In this document: positions 49,756 through 58,491 of the stretch, piece by piece
Layout: every line of letters begins with the position of its first letter
Position numbering within the stretch: position 1 is the stretch's first letter
Assembly (NCBI GenBank): GCA_910574995.1
Contig: CAJTCS010000009.1
Location: 62,001 to 126,000, forward strand
Direction of reading: 5' to 3'
Length of the DNA: 64,000 nt
DNA from: Oscillospiraceae bacterium
GTDB taxonomy: Bacteria > Bacillota > Clostridia > Oscillospirales > Acutalibacteraceae
Notes under the pieces: generated by a model
Database searches by the model: none
Seen by the model: the letters and a program-made list of their open reading frames with translations, nothing else
What the model was told of the DNA's origin: nothing
Made by a program: the position numbers and the translations under genes

Positions 49756-52641
49756 ATGGTTCTTTGTTATGGAGTGCTCATCAAGATTCTCAATTTATGG
49801 AAACGAAGCAAACGGTATCCCTCCCAAAAACACCTGCAAGATACGATTCTCTCATCCATCTATCCGGAATATACCCATAAGGGGATTACTGATAGTGTAT
49901 TCACGGACTTGGCCAGATGTAAGCAGGGATTATTAAACGATATAAAGGATAGGGCAATAGATGCTATAGTTAGTGGGACAACCAAAGAGATTGCCGCATA
50001 TTTTCAGGAGAAATTGATAGATTCCGGTTTCCTTAAAGATGATGTAACATCCGCTACCAACATTGTTTCTTTGCTTTTGTACGTTATCGATAACGACAAC
50101 TCTATTTTACCTCCCACAGTGGTAGATAAAGTTGGTGGTGTTTCAAAACAGGAACTGCTTATGCAACACGATTTCGTCCTGTCGGATTTCTTGGCGGGGA
50201 TTTTTCTCTATACAGTCACTTGTGTAGATAACCGGAAGGGTAAAGATTTTTCGTCCCAGATTGATGAGAGTTTTGTACACAAATTTCCACAAAATGATAT
50301 CTGTGTTCGCGTACGCCCTGATTTTCCGATGAAAACAAATGAGATTCTACTTCCGCCAGAAGTAGAGAAACAGATTCTCTCATGTAACCGCACCCTTTTC
50401 GATTCCCAAAACAGGGTGCGAGTCTATGGATCTTGGGATGAGTTAGATTTTAATACTGTGTATGTGCCACCATACCTATACCGTGAACCTCTACAAAGCG
50501 GGTCGGATATTTCACTTTTCCCTGAATCCAAGAAAGGTATAGAGAAACCTGTAGAGCACACAAAAGAGCAATCGTCTAATCCAATTCTCCCTGAACCCAA
50601 GAAAAATACAGAGAAATCCATAGAGCGCACAAAAGTGCTATTGTTTACCCGACATTTACCTGAATCTAAAAAAGATACGGAGAAGTCTATGGAACTTATA
50701 AAAGTACCTTTAGGCTTGTCCGACATACACTTTGGGACACTTGGGGGATTTGAGTTTAAAGATGTTCCGGCGTTAAGGAAGTGTTCTTATAATGTACTGA
50801 GTATCGATACTCAATCTCAGCCAATATTTGTGACCAGACGTTCCCAACTGCTAAATGAAGATTTACAGGCTGAGCACAGTATTCCTGAGCGGCGGGAGCG
50901 GATCAGTTCTGTTTTTGAGAAGAACGATATCATTTATGTCGTTGGTGGTGCGGGGTATGGAAAGAGTCTGTTCCTAAAAAGTCTCTGCGTCAACCCAAGC
51001 ATTTTGAAAACATTTAATAAGAAGCCTTTGCTCATTGTTCGAGGGGATATCAAGCGGTTAATCCGTCCTGACGGACGTTTCAAAGCAATGATGGAATTTC
51101 TGGAAGAATGTTTCGTCCACGATTCCCTACGGAGTCTGGATGAGATGGGTTCTAGTTTTTTGAAGTTGTGTCTGCAAGCCGGACGGTGCTTAATATTATT
51201 GGATGCGCTGGATGAAGTTGGAACCGATCAACGCACTGAACTGCATCATCAAATCGTTTCCTATTTTAAAGAGACCTACCCCCATAACAAAGTCTGCATT
51301 ACATCCAGAGAGCGAGGGTTCATCCCCAAAAGAAATGTTACTTGTTTCTATATAGCCCCTATTACTACTAGCGACATTGAGGAGTATGTAGACCGGTTTA
51401 TCCAGTTAAGAAAATTTGATGTGAACGAAAAAAGTAGATTTGTCGAGCAGGCATCGGTTCTGATTAGTAAAAAGTTTATCAAAGGCTTTCTTACACTATC
51501 ATTGCTAGTAGCCATCTACAAAAATGAGCAGCAGCTGCCTGCAAACAAACTCCAGCTTTATCAGAAATGCTTTGAATATATGGCGACACACCGCGAGAAG
51601 GATAAAAGCCTCATTCGTAACAGTGTCACAGGCGGAGAATATGATTGGAAAATTTTGTTGAGACTGATGAGCGATGCTACCTTCATGGAGTTAGCGCGAC
51701 TTGGTTCCCCAAATAACACGGACATCCCGGACAACAAAATCAAGGCGCTAATTTTTTCTCTGTATCAGATGAAATTTGACAGCGAAGGGGAGTGCCATGC
51801 GGCTGCGGAAATGTTTTTGCAATTCTGCGCTGATCGGACAGAGGTGTTTATTCCTTCTCCCCACAGTAATTTGGATTACCGATTTTTCCATCGTTCTTTC
51901 TATGAATATTTCTATGCCAAATTTATTGACGCACGCACCCAGACCACTGCCGAAACCTATAGGGAATTGCGGCAATTCGATGTGGACTCAGAGGTGTTTG
52001 AACTGCTTCTGACCATATATGACCTGAGCAAACCGCTTTATTTGCGTGATCTTGTCTTTTATGCGTTTGAACAGGCAGAGAAGTTGTTGACCGTCTCAGA
52101 TTCTCAAAGTGCTGGGGCGTTGGATACTCTTGTAATTATGATGCAGGTCATAGATGACAAAGATTTTATTAAGCGAATAATTTTATTATTTCTAAAGGAG
52201 GGAAACAAAATTGAAAAACTGCATCTTTCCGTTAATATCGAAGCAATCAGCACTGTGATTAAAAGAAATATATCGTTTCTAAAAGAGAATCTCTATGCAA
52301 GTGAATCATTTTACCTTTTAAAAATTGAGTCATGGTTCATCGGTGATTTTCTCAAAAGGGAATCGTGCTATCGGGATCTATTATTGCAGAACCGTCAAAC
52401 GAGAGCAGATAAAAAAGCAGGGAATAGATTCGCGTATTCTGCGCTACTCAGTCTCTTACCAGAGCGGGATAGCATTCTGGATGACTGGTTTGTTAGATTC
52501 TCGAATGCAAAATATTTACTGGGTGTCAAAAAATTGCGCTCCTATCAGGCGGAGTCCCTTGCCTCTTTTGCGAAAGATTTGATTGACATTGAGCCTGGAA
52601 AACGTTTGTTAATTTATAATGTTATGTTGTCTGAAACATAA
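49756..52641 (+). CDS. NACHT-type STAND NTPase, probable anti-phage defence protein
   Basis: 961 residues from the ATG at 49756 (AAGGTG upstream). The N-terminal domain (1-210) is helical with no recognised effector motif. A linker (about 250-330) has three 23-residue repeats. The NACHT domain (about 385-560) has Walker A GGAGYGKS (397-404) and Walker B LLDALDE (481-487). A helical C-terminal region (600-961) lacks obvious LRR or TPR repeats. Bacterial NACHT proteins oligomerise on sensing phage and kill or arrest the cell. AT-rich against its surroundings, so horizontally acquired. Confidence 0.85.
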   Translation: MVLCYGVLIKILNLWKRSKRYPSQKHLQDTILSSIYPEYTHKGITDSVFTDLARCKQGLLNDIKDRAIDAIVSGTTKEIAAYFQEKLIDSGFLKDDVTSATNIVSLLLYVIDNDNSILPPTVVDKVGGVSKQELLMQHDFVLSDFLAGIFLYTVTCVDNRKGKDFSSQIDESFVHKFPQNDICVRVRPDFPMKTNEILLPPEVEKQILSCNRTLFDSQNRVRVYGSWDELDFNTVYVPPYLYREPLQSGSDISLFPESKKGIEKPVEHTKEQSSNPILPEPKKNTEKSIERTKVLLFTRHLPESKKDTEKSMELIKVPLGLSDIHFGTLGGFEFKDVPALRKCSYNVLSIDTQSQPIFVTRRSQLLNEDLQAEHSIPERRERISSVFEKNDIIYVVGGAGYGKSLFLKSLCVNPSILKTFNKKPLLIVRGDIKRLIRPDGRFKAMMEFLEECFVHDSLRSLDEMGSSFLKLCLQAGRCLILLDALDEVGTDQRTELHHQIVSYFKETYPHNKVCITSRERGFIPKRNVTCFYIAPITTSDIEEYVDRFIQLRKFDVNEKSRFVEQASVLISKKFIKGFLTLSLLVAIYKNEQQLPANKLQLYQKCFEYMATHREKDKSLIRNSVTGGEYDWKILLRLMSDATFMELARLGSPNNTDIPDNKIKALIFSLYQMKFDSEGECHAAAEMFLQFCADRTEVFIPSPHSNLDYRFFHRSFYEYFYAKFIDARTQTTAETYRELRQFDVDSEVFELLLTIYDLSKPLYLRDLVFYAFEQAEKLLTVSDSQSAGALDTLVIMMQVIDDKDFIKRIILLFLKEGNKIEKLHLSVNIEAISTVIKRNISFLKENLYASESFYLLKIESWFIGDFLKRESCYRDLLLQNRQTRADKKAGNRFAYSALLSLLPERDSILDDWFVRFSNAKYLLGVKKLRSYQAESLASFAKDLIDIEPGKRLLIYNVMLSET
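50521..50727 (+). repeat. Three 69-bp tandem repeats in the NACHT linker
   Basis: Units start at 50521, 50590 and 50659 and encode PESKKGIEK-, PEPKKNTEK- and PESKKDTEK-type segments of 23 residues. They are diverged, so the expansion is old. They form a charged, flexible spacer before the NACHT domain. Confidence 0.85.
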
Positions 52642-52653
52642 CATTCTGTCCAA

Positions 52654-52703
52654 AATACATGAACTCTTTCACATTCATTAAAATGCGAAAGAGTTCATGT
52701 ATT
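52654..52703 (+). terminator. Terminator after the NACHT gene
   Basis: A perfect 17-bp inverted repeat (52654-52670 and 52687-52703) with a 16-base loop and an A-rich continuation. Confidence 0.75.
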
Positions 52704-52852
52704 AAAAAGTCTATACAAGTTTAGAAAAAATAGCTTAGCTAGAGTTAATCAGAGAATTGGAAATGCAAAAAGGTAGCTATGGCGAATAGTAATGCTAACT
52801 GATGAGTTGACATCCTGCACTTTATGACGATAAATATGCTATTTACGAATAA

Positions 52853-53080
52853 TTGATCTACCCAAACTGTAGCACTATTGGAAATAGGTACCCGAAAACG
52901 CCCAGGAGCATTCTGCTGGAAGATGACAGTACTGTCAAAGTGGAGTTCGCATCTGACAGCAAAATCGACGGCCACCTGCTGCGGATATTTGGAAAGAACA
53001 ATACTTTGATCGACATCAACATCATAGCGTTTGTCATGCCCACTTTCAGAGAAGAAATCCTCACTATAGCGGTTCTCAAA
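52853..53080 (+). pseudogene. Relic of the 41956-type element gene
   Basis: The frame reads PKTPRSILLEDDSTVKVEF, LLRIFGKNNTLIDINIIAF and FREEILT, aligning with residues of the intact 144-residue protein of island 1. The 5' end lacks a start and the 3' end runs into unrelated sequence. It shows that a second, related element once occupied this place. Confidence 0.75.
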
Positions 53081-53587
53081 AATGATAATAAGGTTCAGCA
53101 GTTTATGAAACACAGAGCTATATTATCCGCCTTGGTAGGCACCATCCTGTCTGCGTTGTCTGTTTTGCCTTGTGTTCTACATCCCCGCACCCTTTTTTCC
53201 ATTATTTCCGGGACCTGCGCTAAACTGGAACAGAACATTATCTGTGACCAAGAAAATGGTGTTCAATGATATCAGTGACATAATCCAGGCTGTGCGGTCG
53301 AAAAAGCTGACATTTTACTGTCCCCTCACTAGGCAGTACGTTTCCTACTGGAACAATATGCCGAGTGCTACTTTGAGCGGTTGGAGAGCATCCTGCCACC
53401 GGATAAGAAAATCTGATGTGGCTACCAGCACCTCACCCCCTGTTGGCCCCATATCGGGGCTTGTAGGGCTGGGTCGGGAAAACACACGGCCCTGCCCCCG
53501 CGCGGGCCGTGCCGGGCCTGTGTGGGCATGGTTTGAAAAAGTGCTGGTTCCAAGGGAATTAAAGCGGCTTTGGGCAAGGCCAGAATA
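53081..53587. other. Decayed element debris without intact genes
   Basis: About 500 bases. One frame gives FLLEQYAECYFERLESILPP, a short relic ending at about 53415; the rest (53416-53580) is GC-rich and non-coding. It ends at a hairpin terminator. Confidence 0.45.
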
Positions 53588-53618
53588 AAAATTCCCCGGC
53601 GGAGCCGGGGAATTTTTA
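53588..53618. terminator. Bidirectional terminator
   Basis: AAAAATTCCCCGGC and GCCGGGGAATTTTT arms. It marks the right end of the accessory region and the 3' end of the LysR-linked locus. Confidence 0.85.
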
Positions 53619-53671
53619 TTGTCTATCGAAAACCACTTGCTAGGCAATTGCCAGACAAACTATCTTCCTTT

Positions 53672-53926
53672 TCATTTTGAAGCCCCTTTCTTCTCTTTTT
53701 CTTCCTTCTGAATGGCGTAGACCAGGTAGTCCAGACAGTCAATGCGTTTCTGTTCCTTGTGCAGCTCATCCAGCAGGCCCCGCCTATGACGGGCCAACAA
53801 AGGCAGCATTTTTGTCATGTCCCCCTCGTCAAAACAGGCCATACAGGACTCGGTGGTTTTGCCGTCGCACCCGGCGTCGATGAGGTTTTGCCGGACTCTG
53901 CCGTATTTGTCGTTGTAGTCTGCCAT
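53672..53926 (-). CDS. Small conserved protein
   Basis: 84 residues from the ATG at 53926 (GGAGGGA upstream). NLIDAGCDGKTTESCMACF is followed by a helical basic tail. Two nearby Cys may bind metal. It has its own control region (53975-54019) resembling that of the dehydratase gene, so both are probably in one regulon. Function unknown. Confidence 0.65.
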   Translation of the reverse strand: MADYNDKYGRVRQNLIDAGCDGKTTESCMACFDEGDMTKMLPLLARHRRGLLDELHKEQKRIDCLDYLVYAIQKEEKEKKGASK

Positions 53927-54375
53927 GGTGATTCCCTCCTTGGGTTCAAGTATAATAGCAATGGGTGGAAATACCAAATACACCTTTTATATAGAAACGA
54001 ATACCTAAAAGGTATTCGTGCGGCAGTGATCACAAAAGGCATTACTGCCAGCAGCAGATAAGAACACAGCCGGAACCAGCGTACCGCATGGGGGATCTCC
54101 CGGCCCATCTTTTTTGACAGCGCTCCGGTAATGACTACCAGCAGCAACACCGGGCTTACCATGCTGGCAGCGCTGAATGTCATGCCGGTCAGGGCGGCGA
54201 GCGGAACGGGGAGGGTAAAGCTATACCCGATCATCATCAAGAGTGGAACGCAGGGAGTGACCCCATATGTTATCCCGGCCAGAAGCATGGGCAGAAAGCC
54301 GGATTTACCCTCTTGCCCGCCGCAGCCCTTGCAGCCGGAGCAGCGCTTATGGCGTTTTCCGCTTGATAAGCTCAA
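53815..54375 (-). pseudogene. TauE/SafE-CcdA-like membrane protein remnant
   Basis: From a possible TTG at 54375 the frame encodes CSGCKGCGG and two to four membrane helices with GITYGVTPCVPLLMMIGYSF, like small DsbD/CcdA- or TauE-type permeases. After the last helix (near 54000) it has no stop and runs through the control region and into the next gene, so the 3' end is damaged. The N-terminus overlaps the dehydratase stop. Confidence 0.55.
53975..54019 (-). promoter_or_regulatory. LysR-type operator/promoter copy 1
   Basis: CAAATACACCTTTT, then the inverted repeat ACGAATACC-TAAAA-GGTATTCGT (53997-54019). It closely resembles the block at 55557-55598 in motif order and spacing. It stands before the 53926 gene on the minus strand. 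Confidence 0.55.
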
Positions 54376-55506
54376 TAAAAGCCTCGATACGGATGCGCAG
54401 CTGCTCCACATCTTCCTCGTTGTAGTCGCTCTCCACCCGGATGATGGGAATATCCAGCCTGCCCAGTTCTTCCTCCATCAGTTGGTATTCATAATCATAC
54501 ACCAAACAGCCCCGCAGCACATGGTACACCACGCCGTCCACCCCTCTTTTTCCTGCTAGTTCCTGTATCTGCCGGAAAAATGAGTTGTTACGCACATAGG
54601 CCGGGGAGGCTGCCAATAAAACCCGGCAATACCGCCTTGCAGCTGTAAGGAGCTGTAGTCTGCCTGACCGCTGATTTCCAAGCCAGCGTCCTCTATGAGA
54701 AGCGGCACCTTATAGTTGGGAAAATAGATGGGCGAGCCCAGCAGAAGAACTTTTCGTTTTTCCATCATGCGGGAGCTGAGCATATGCCGGAGCCGGGAAG
54801 ACCAGCTTTCAAGCTGTACGGCCCACAAAGACAAATCGTCCGCAAAGTAGAAGCTGTTTGCCACGAATAGACGTATACTTCCAGGCAGTACGTCCGCCGA
54901 AGCGCTGAAAAACTTTTGCAGCTCTCTCTTTGCCCGGCCCACAGTTTTAGCGGATTCTTTCAGCTGCCTTTTTGTTATCGGGCGCTTCAGGTGCATCGCA
55001 ATGGCCCGGCGGCAGAATTCATATTGGCGTTCCCATTCCGAAAAAGACGCTTCATCTTTCACCGGCGGGAAGTGGAACGTATGCACCTTGAATCCATCTG
55101 TTTTCAGCAGATAGGCCAGTTTCCGGCTGCTGTCGCTGACCAGCGGCAAAAGAATAAGGGAATCTTCTCCAAAGCCAGATTTGAAATATCCCAGGCTGGA
55201 GCGGCTTACCGGGTCGGTGTCCCTGGGAACGTCCCCGTCCGCCCACAAGCTGCTGGCCCGGCTGCCGCCCAATACCCAATAGGGAGAATGCCCGCCGGTA
55301 TAGACCAGTTCCTCCGGAATGTTCGGCCCCAGCACGAGGATCTTAGGCACTTGGCGCTGCTCAAATCTAAAAAAATGCTTTTTCGTGATTTCAACAAAAT
55401 AAGCCAGTTCCTCTTTCCATGCGCCGTCTTTTGCAAGCCTTTCAAAGCTGTCCGTCATTTCCCGCACATGGGCGGCAAAATCTATTTTCTGTTTATGCCC
55501 ACTCAT
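54347..55506 (-). pseudogene. 2-hydroxyacyl-CoA dehydratase-family protein, frameshifted
   Basis: Two overlapping frames make one protein of about 385 residues. The first (55506 to 54556) carries ILVLGPNIPEELVYTGGHSP and VLLLGSPIYFPNYKVPLL. The second (54616 to 54347) carries VDGVVYHVLRGCLVYDYEYQ and RVESDYNEEDVEQLRIRI. This is the Fe-S subunit fold of the HgdB/BcrC family. The frame changes in 54556-54616. One indel explains it; a sequencing error is possible. Divergent from the LysR gene. Confidence 0.8.
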
Positions 55507-55556
55507 ATGGCGTCACCTCCGATGGGTCTCATCATATAGTTCTCTTTGGTAAAAAT

Positions 55557-55598
55557 CAAATACATCTTTTGCATAGGTTTCCATACTTGAAAAGTATA
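55557..55598. promoter_or_regulatory. LysR-type operator/promoter copy 2
   Basis: CAAATACATCTTTT, then ATACTT-GAA-AAGTAT (55583-55597), a T-N11-A-type palindrome between the divergent dehydratase and LysR genes. TATAAT near 55610 would serve the LysR gene. Confidence 0.6.
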
Positions 55599-55644
55599 GA
55601 ACGTCCTGCTATAATAAAAGCACACCCGAAAAAGGAGGAACCAT

Positions 55645-56523
55645 ATGGACATCCGCGTGCTTAAATATTTCCTGGCGGTGGCCCGGGAGGAGAGCATTAC
55701 CAAAGCCGCTGAAAGCCTGAATATGACCCAGCCGCCCCTGTCCCGGCAGCTAAAGGATTTAGAGGATGAGCTGGGCAAGCAGCTGCTGGTCCGGGGCAAA
55801 AAAGTCACCTTGACCGAGGACGGTATGCTCTTGCGCAAGCGGGCTGAGGAGCTGGTGGGCCTGATGGAAAAAACAAAAGCCGAGCTCACCTCCCCGGAGG
55901 AGGGCATCGGCGGGGACGTGCATATCGGCTGCGGGGAGACGGAGGGAATTTCTTTCCTTGCAAAAACGGCCCAGGATCTGCAGGCAAAATACCCGCTGAT
56001 ACACTTCCACATTTACAGCGGGGACGGGATGCTGGTAAAGGAAAAGCTGGAAAAGGGCCTTATCGACTTCGGCCTGCTGGTGGGCTCGGACGTGTCAGAT
56101 TATGACTACATCAAGCTGCCCATAAAAGACACCTGGGGTATCCTCATGCACAAGGACGCGCCGCTGGCGGAGAAGGAGAGCATATCCCCCGAGGATTTGT
56201 GGGACAAGCCGCTGATCGTCTCTCACCAGAACGACCCCGGCGGTGCGGAATTTGATTGGCTGCAGCGGGACGTGCAGCAGCTGAACATCGTGGCGACCTA
56301 CGACCTGCTCTATAACGCCGCCCAGTTTGCCAAGCGGCGCTTTGGGTATGTGTTGGCGCTGGACAAGATCATCAACACCACCGGGGACAGCGATCTGTGC
56401 TTCCGCCCGCTGTCGCCAAAGCTGGAGGCGGAATTGTTCTTTGTTTGGAAAAAGTACCAAGTGCATTCACGGGCGGCAAATGCCTTTTTGAGCCAGATGC
56501 AGGCGGAGACAGCGAAAGAGTGA
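55645..56523 (+). CDS. LysR-family transcription regulator
   Basis: 292 residues. N-terminal winged helix-turn-helix SITKAAESLNMTQPPLSRQL (18-37) and an effector-binding domain (90-292) of the periplasmic-binding type. GGAGG RBS. It likely controls the divergent dehydratase locus through the palindrome between them, and possibly the 53926 gene. Confidence 0.93.
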   Translation: MDIRVLKYFLAVAREESITKAAESLNMTQPPLSRQLKDLEDELGKQLLVRGKKVTLTEDGMLLRKRAEELVGLMEKTKAELTSPEEGIGGDVHIGCGETEGISFLAKTAQDLQAKYPLIHFHIYSGDGMLVKEKLEKGLIDFGLLVGSDVSDYDYIKLPIKDTWGILMHKDAPLAEKESISPEDLWDKPLIVSHQNDPGGAEFDWLQRDVQQLNIVATYDLLYNAAQFAKRRFGYVLALDKIINTTGDSDLCFRPLSPKLEAELFFVWKKYQVHSRAANAFLSQMQAETAKE

Positions 56524-56526
56524 AAA

Positions 56527-56574
56527 GAAAAAAGGAGCCCACTTCCCACGTATCGGAAAAGGGTTCCTTTTTTA
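56527..56574. terminator. Bidirectional terminator between lysR and araC-type genes
   Basis: AAAAAAGGA-CCC and GGG-TCCTTTTTT arms separated by about 20 bases; weak in the middle but with strong A/T tracts on both sides. Confidence 0.55.
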
Positions 56575-57342
56575 TTGCTCCAGCATTTCCCCGCCCTGTC
56601 GGATCAGATACTCCCGGGGCGACGCGCCCGTTACCCTCCGGAACATCCGGGAGAAATACCGGGCATCATAATATCCGCACATCAGGCCGATATTTGAAAC
56701 GGACAGCCCCAGGTGCTTCTGCTGGTCCATGAGTTGCTTTGCATAGCCGACGCGCAGGCCGGTCAGGTATCCCCCGGGCGTCATGCCGGTCTCCTTGTGG
56801 AACAGGCGGCGGACATAGTCGGGGGTATAGCCACTCTTGTCCAAGAGCGCCCCCAGGTTCAGCTCTGGGTCGGTGAAAGACTCCACCAGCCGTGCCTGCA
56901 GCTGCTCCACAATGGGATTCAGCCGCTTTTTAGCCAGCCAGCTGTTTAAGAGCTGCATGGCGGCGGCATGCAGGGAGGTCACGGTCCCCTGGTTCCCCAT
57001 GGCATCCTGGTGGTGGAGTCTGACCATCAGCTGAAGTAGAGCCTCCAGGCTTTTGTCGCTGTCGTCTTGAAGGACGATTGGCCCCTTCCCATCCTGAGAC
57101 GGCGCGGCGATTGCGGAATTGGTGTGAAAATACAGGTCCGCAAAGCCTTCGTCAGACTCCTTCCCATGCACAAGCCCGGGCGGGATGCACATGATCGTGC
57201 CCGCCGAAAAGGGGTACCTTTGTCCGTCAATTTCAGCGGTTCCGCTGCCCTCCGTGTTCAGCACCACCTCCCAGGCCGTATGGCTGTGCAGATGGGCATG
57301 GGTCATGGTGCCATGGGAAACGCCGATAGAGTATAGGGCCAT
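56572..57342 (-). CDS. AraC-family transcription regulator
   Basis: 256 residues from the ATG at 57342 (GAAGGAGGGAG upstream). An N-terminal cupin (HLHSHTAWEVVLNTEGSG, IPPGLVHG) would sense a sugar. Two C-terminal AraC helix-turn-helix units (about 155-250: YTPDYVRRLFHKETGMTP, MCGYYDARYFSRMFRR). Divergent from the sugar operon 57513-60546, which it probably activates. Confidence 0.92.
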   Translation of the reverse strand: MALYSIGVSHGTMTHAHLHSHTAWEVVLNTEGSGTAEIDGQRYPFSAGTIMCIPPGLVHGKESDEGFADLYFHTNSAIAAPSQDGKGPIVLQDDSDKSLEALLQLMVRLHHQDAMGNQGTVTSLHAAAMQLLNSWLAKKRLNPIVEQLQARLVESFTDPELNLGALLDKSGYTPDYVRRLFHKETGMTPGGYLTGLRVGYAKQLMDQQKHLGLSVSNIGLMCGYYDARYFSRMFRRVTGASPREYLIRQGGEMLEQ

Positions 57343-57512
57343 ACATCTCCCTCCTTCTGTTCGTATTATAACACAAAAGGTCGGTTTTGTCCACCTTTTT
57401 TCTGGTTTTATTCTCACGGATTTTGCCTGCCTCCTGTTATAATGTGGACAGAAAAGCAAAACCGGGTATTACCGGAGTGATAAAAATCCAATGAAAAAAG
57501 GAGGAAATCAAC

Positions 57513-58478
57513 ATGAAAAAAATCGTTACCATCGAGCCTGGAAAGAGCATCGTGAAGGAGGTCGCCGAGCCGGTTATGAACGACGATTCTGTAAAAATCA
57601 AGCTGAAATATTGCGGCGTGTGCTATTCCGAGCATTACGACTGGAAAACAAAGGGCGGCAACTTCGGCCACGAGCCGGTGGGCGTGATCGTGGAGGTAGG
57701 CAAGAATGTTGAGGGTTACGCCGTAGGCGACCGGGTATCCGGCCTGTGGGGCAGCACCCTGCCCGGCGCGGGCGGCATGGTGGAGTTCGCCGTGGCCAAC
57801 CCCAAGACAGAGACCGTGGTCAGGCTGGCAGATAACGTGCCGGATACCGATGCCGCTCTGGAACCCCTGGCCTGCCTGTATTCCGCCGTGAGCAAGGTGA
57901 AGTGCCCCATGCCCGGCACACGGGTGTGCGTGGTGGGCTGCGGTTACATGGGCTGCGGGGCCATCAGCCTGCTGAAGGCCCGGGGCTGCTATGTGGTGGC
58001 GGTTGACATCCGGGAGAGCTCCCGGCAGGACGCTCTCAAGTACGGCGCGGACGAAGCCTGTTCCCCCCAGGAGGCCCTGGAGAAGTTCCGGGACAATTTC
58101 CCAGTGGTGATGGAGTGGGGCGAGACAAACGAGTCCTTGGACGAGGCCATCAACTTGACAGCCTTCTGCGGGCAGCTGTGCGTGGGCGCGTACCACACCG
58201 GGGAGAAGCGTCTGGTGGATGTGCAGCAGCTGAACATCAAGGCCGTTGAGATGCTCTCCACCCATCCCCGGCAGGCGGACCTCTCCGCCACAGGCGCCCG
58301 CAACGCCGCAGAAATGCTTGCCAGCGGCGCGTGGAATTTCAAGGGTGTGCCCACTATGATCTACCCCATGAGTAAATTCGACCAGGCCCAGGCGGACCTG
58401 GAAACCAAGTACGGCCACCACATGAAGGCCATGATCGACATGGAGCAGTTGGACGGCGAACCCTATCTGATCGGTTGA
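57513..58478 (+). CDS. Zinc-dependent medium-chain alcohol/polyol dehydrogenase
   Basis: 321 residues. Zinc ligands Cys in YCGVCYSEH and His-Glu in NFGHEPVGVI; Rossmann motif VVGCGYMGCGAI. The four-Cys structural zinc lobe is absent, as in some short polyol dehydrogenases. First gene of the operon, 14 bases ahead of the kinase. It may oxidise a sugar alcohol such as allitol to the ketose, but the substrate is inferred from neighbours. Confidence 0.85.
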   Translation: MKKIVTIEPGKSIVKEVAEPVMNDDSVKIKLKYCGVCYSEHYDWKTKGGNFGHEPVGVIVEVGKNVEGYAVGDRVSGLWGSTLPGAGGMVEFAVANPKTETVVRLADNVPDTDAALEPLACLYSAVSKVKCPMPGTRVCVVGCGYMGCGAISLLKARGCYVVAVDIRESSRQDALKYGADEACSPQEALEKFRDNFPVVMEWGETNESLDEAINLTAFCGQLCVGAYHTGEKRLVDVQQLNIKAVEMLSTHPRQADLSATGARNAAEMLASGAWNFKGVPTMIYPMSKFDQAQADLETKYGHHMKAMIDMEQLDGEPYLIG

Positions 58479-58491
58479 TGGAGGGTTTCTG

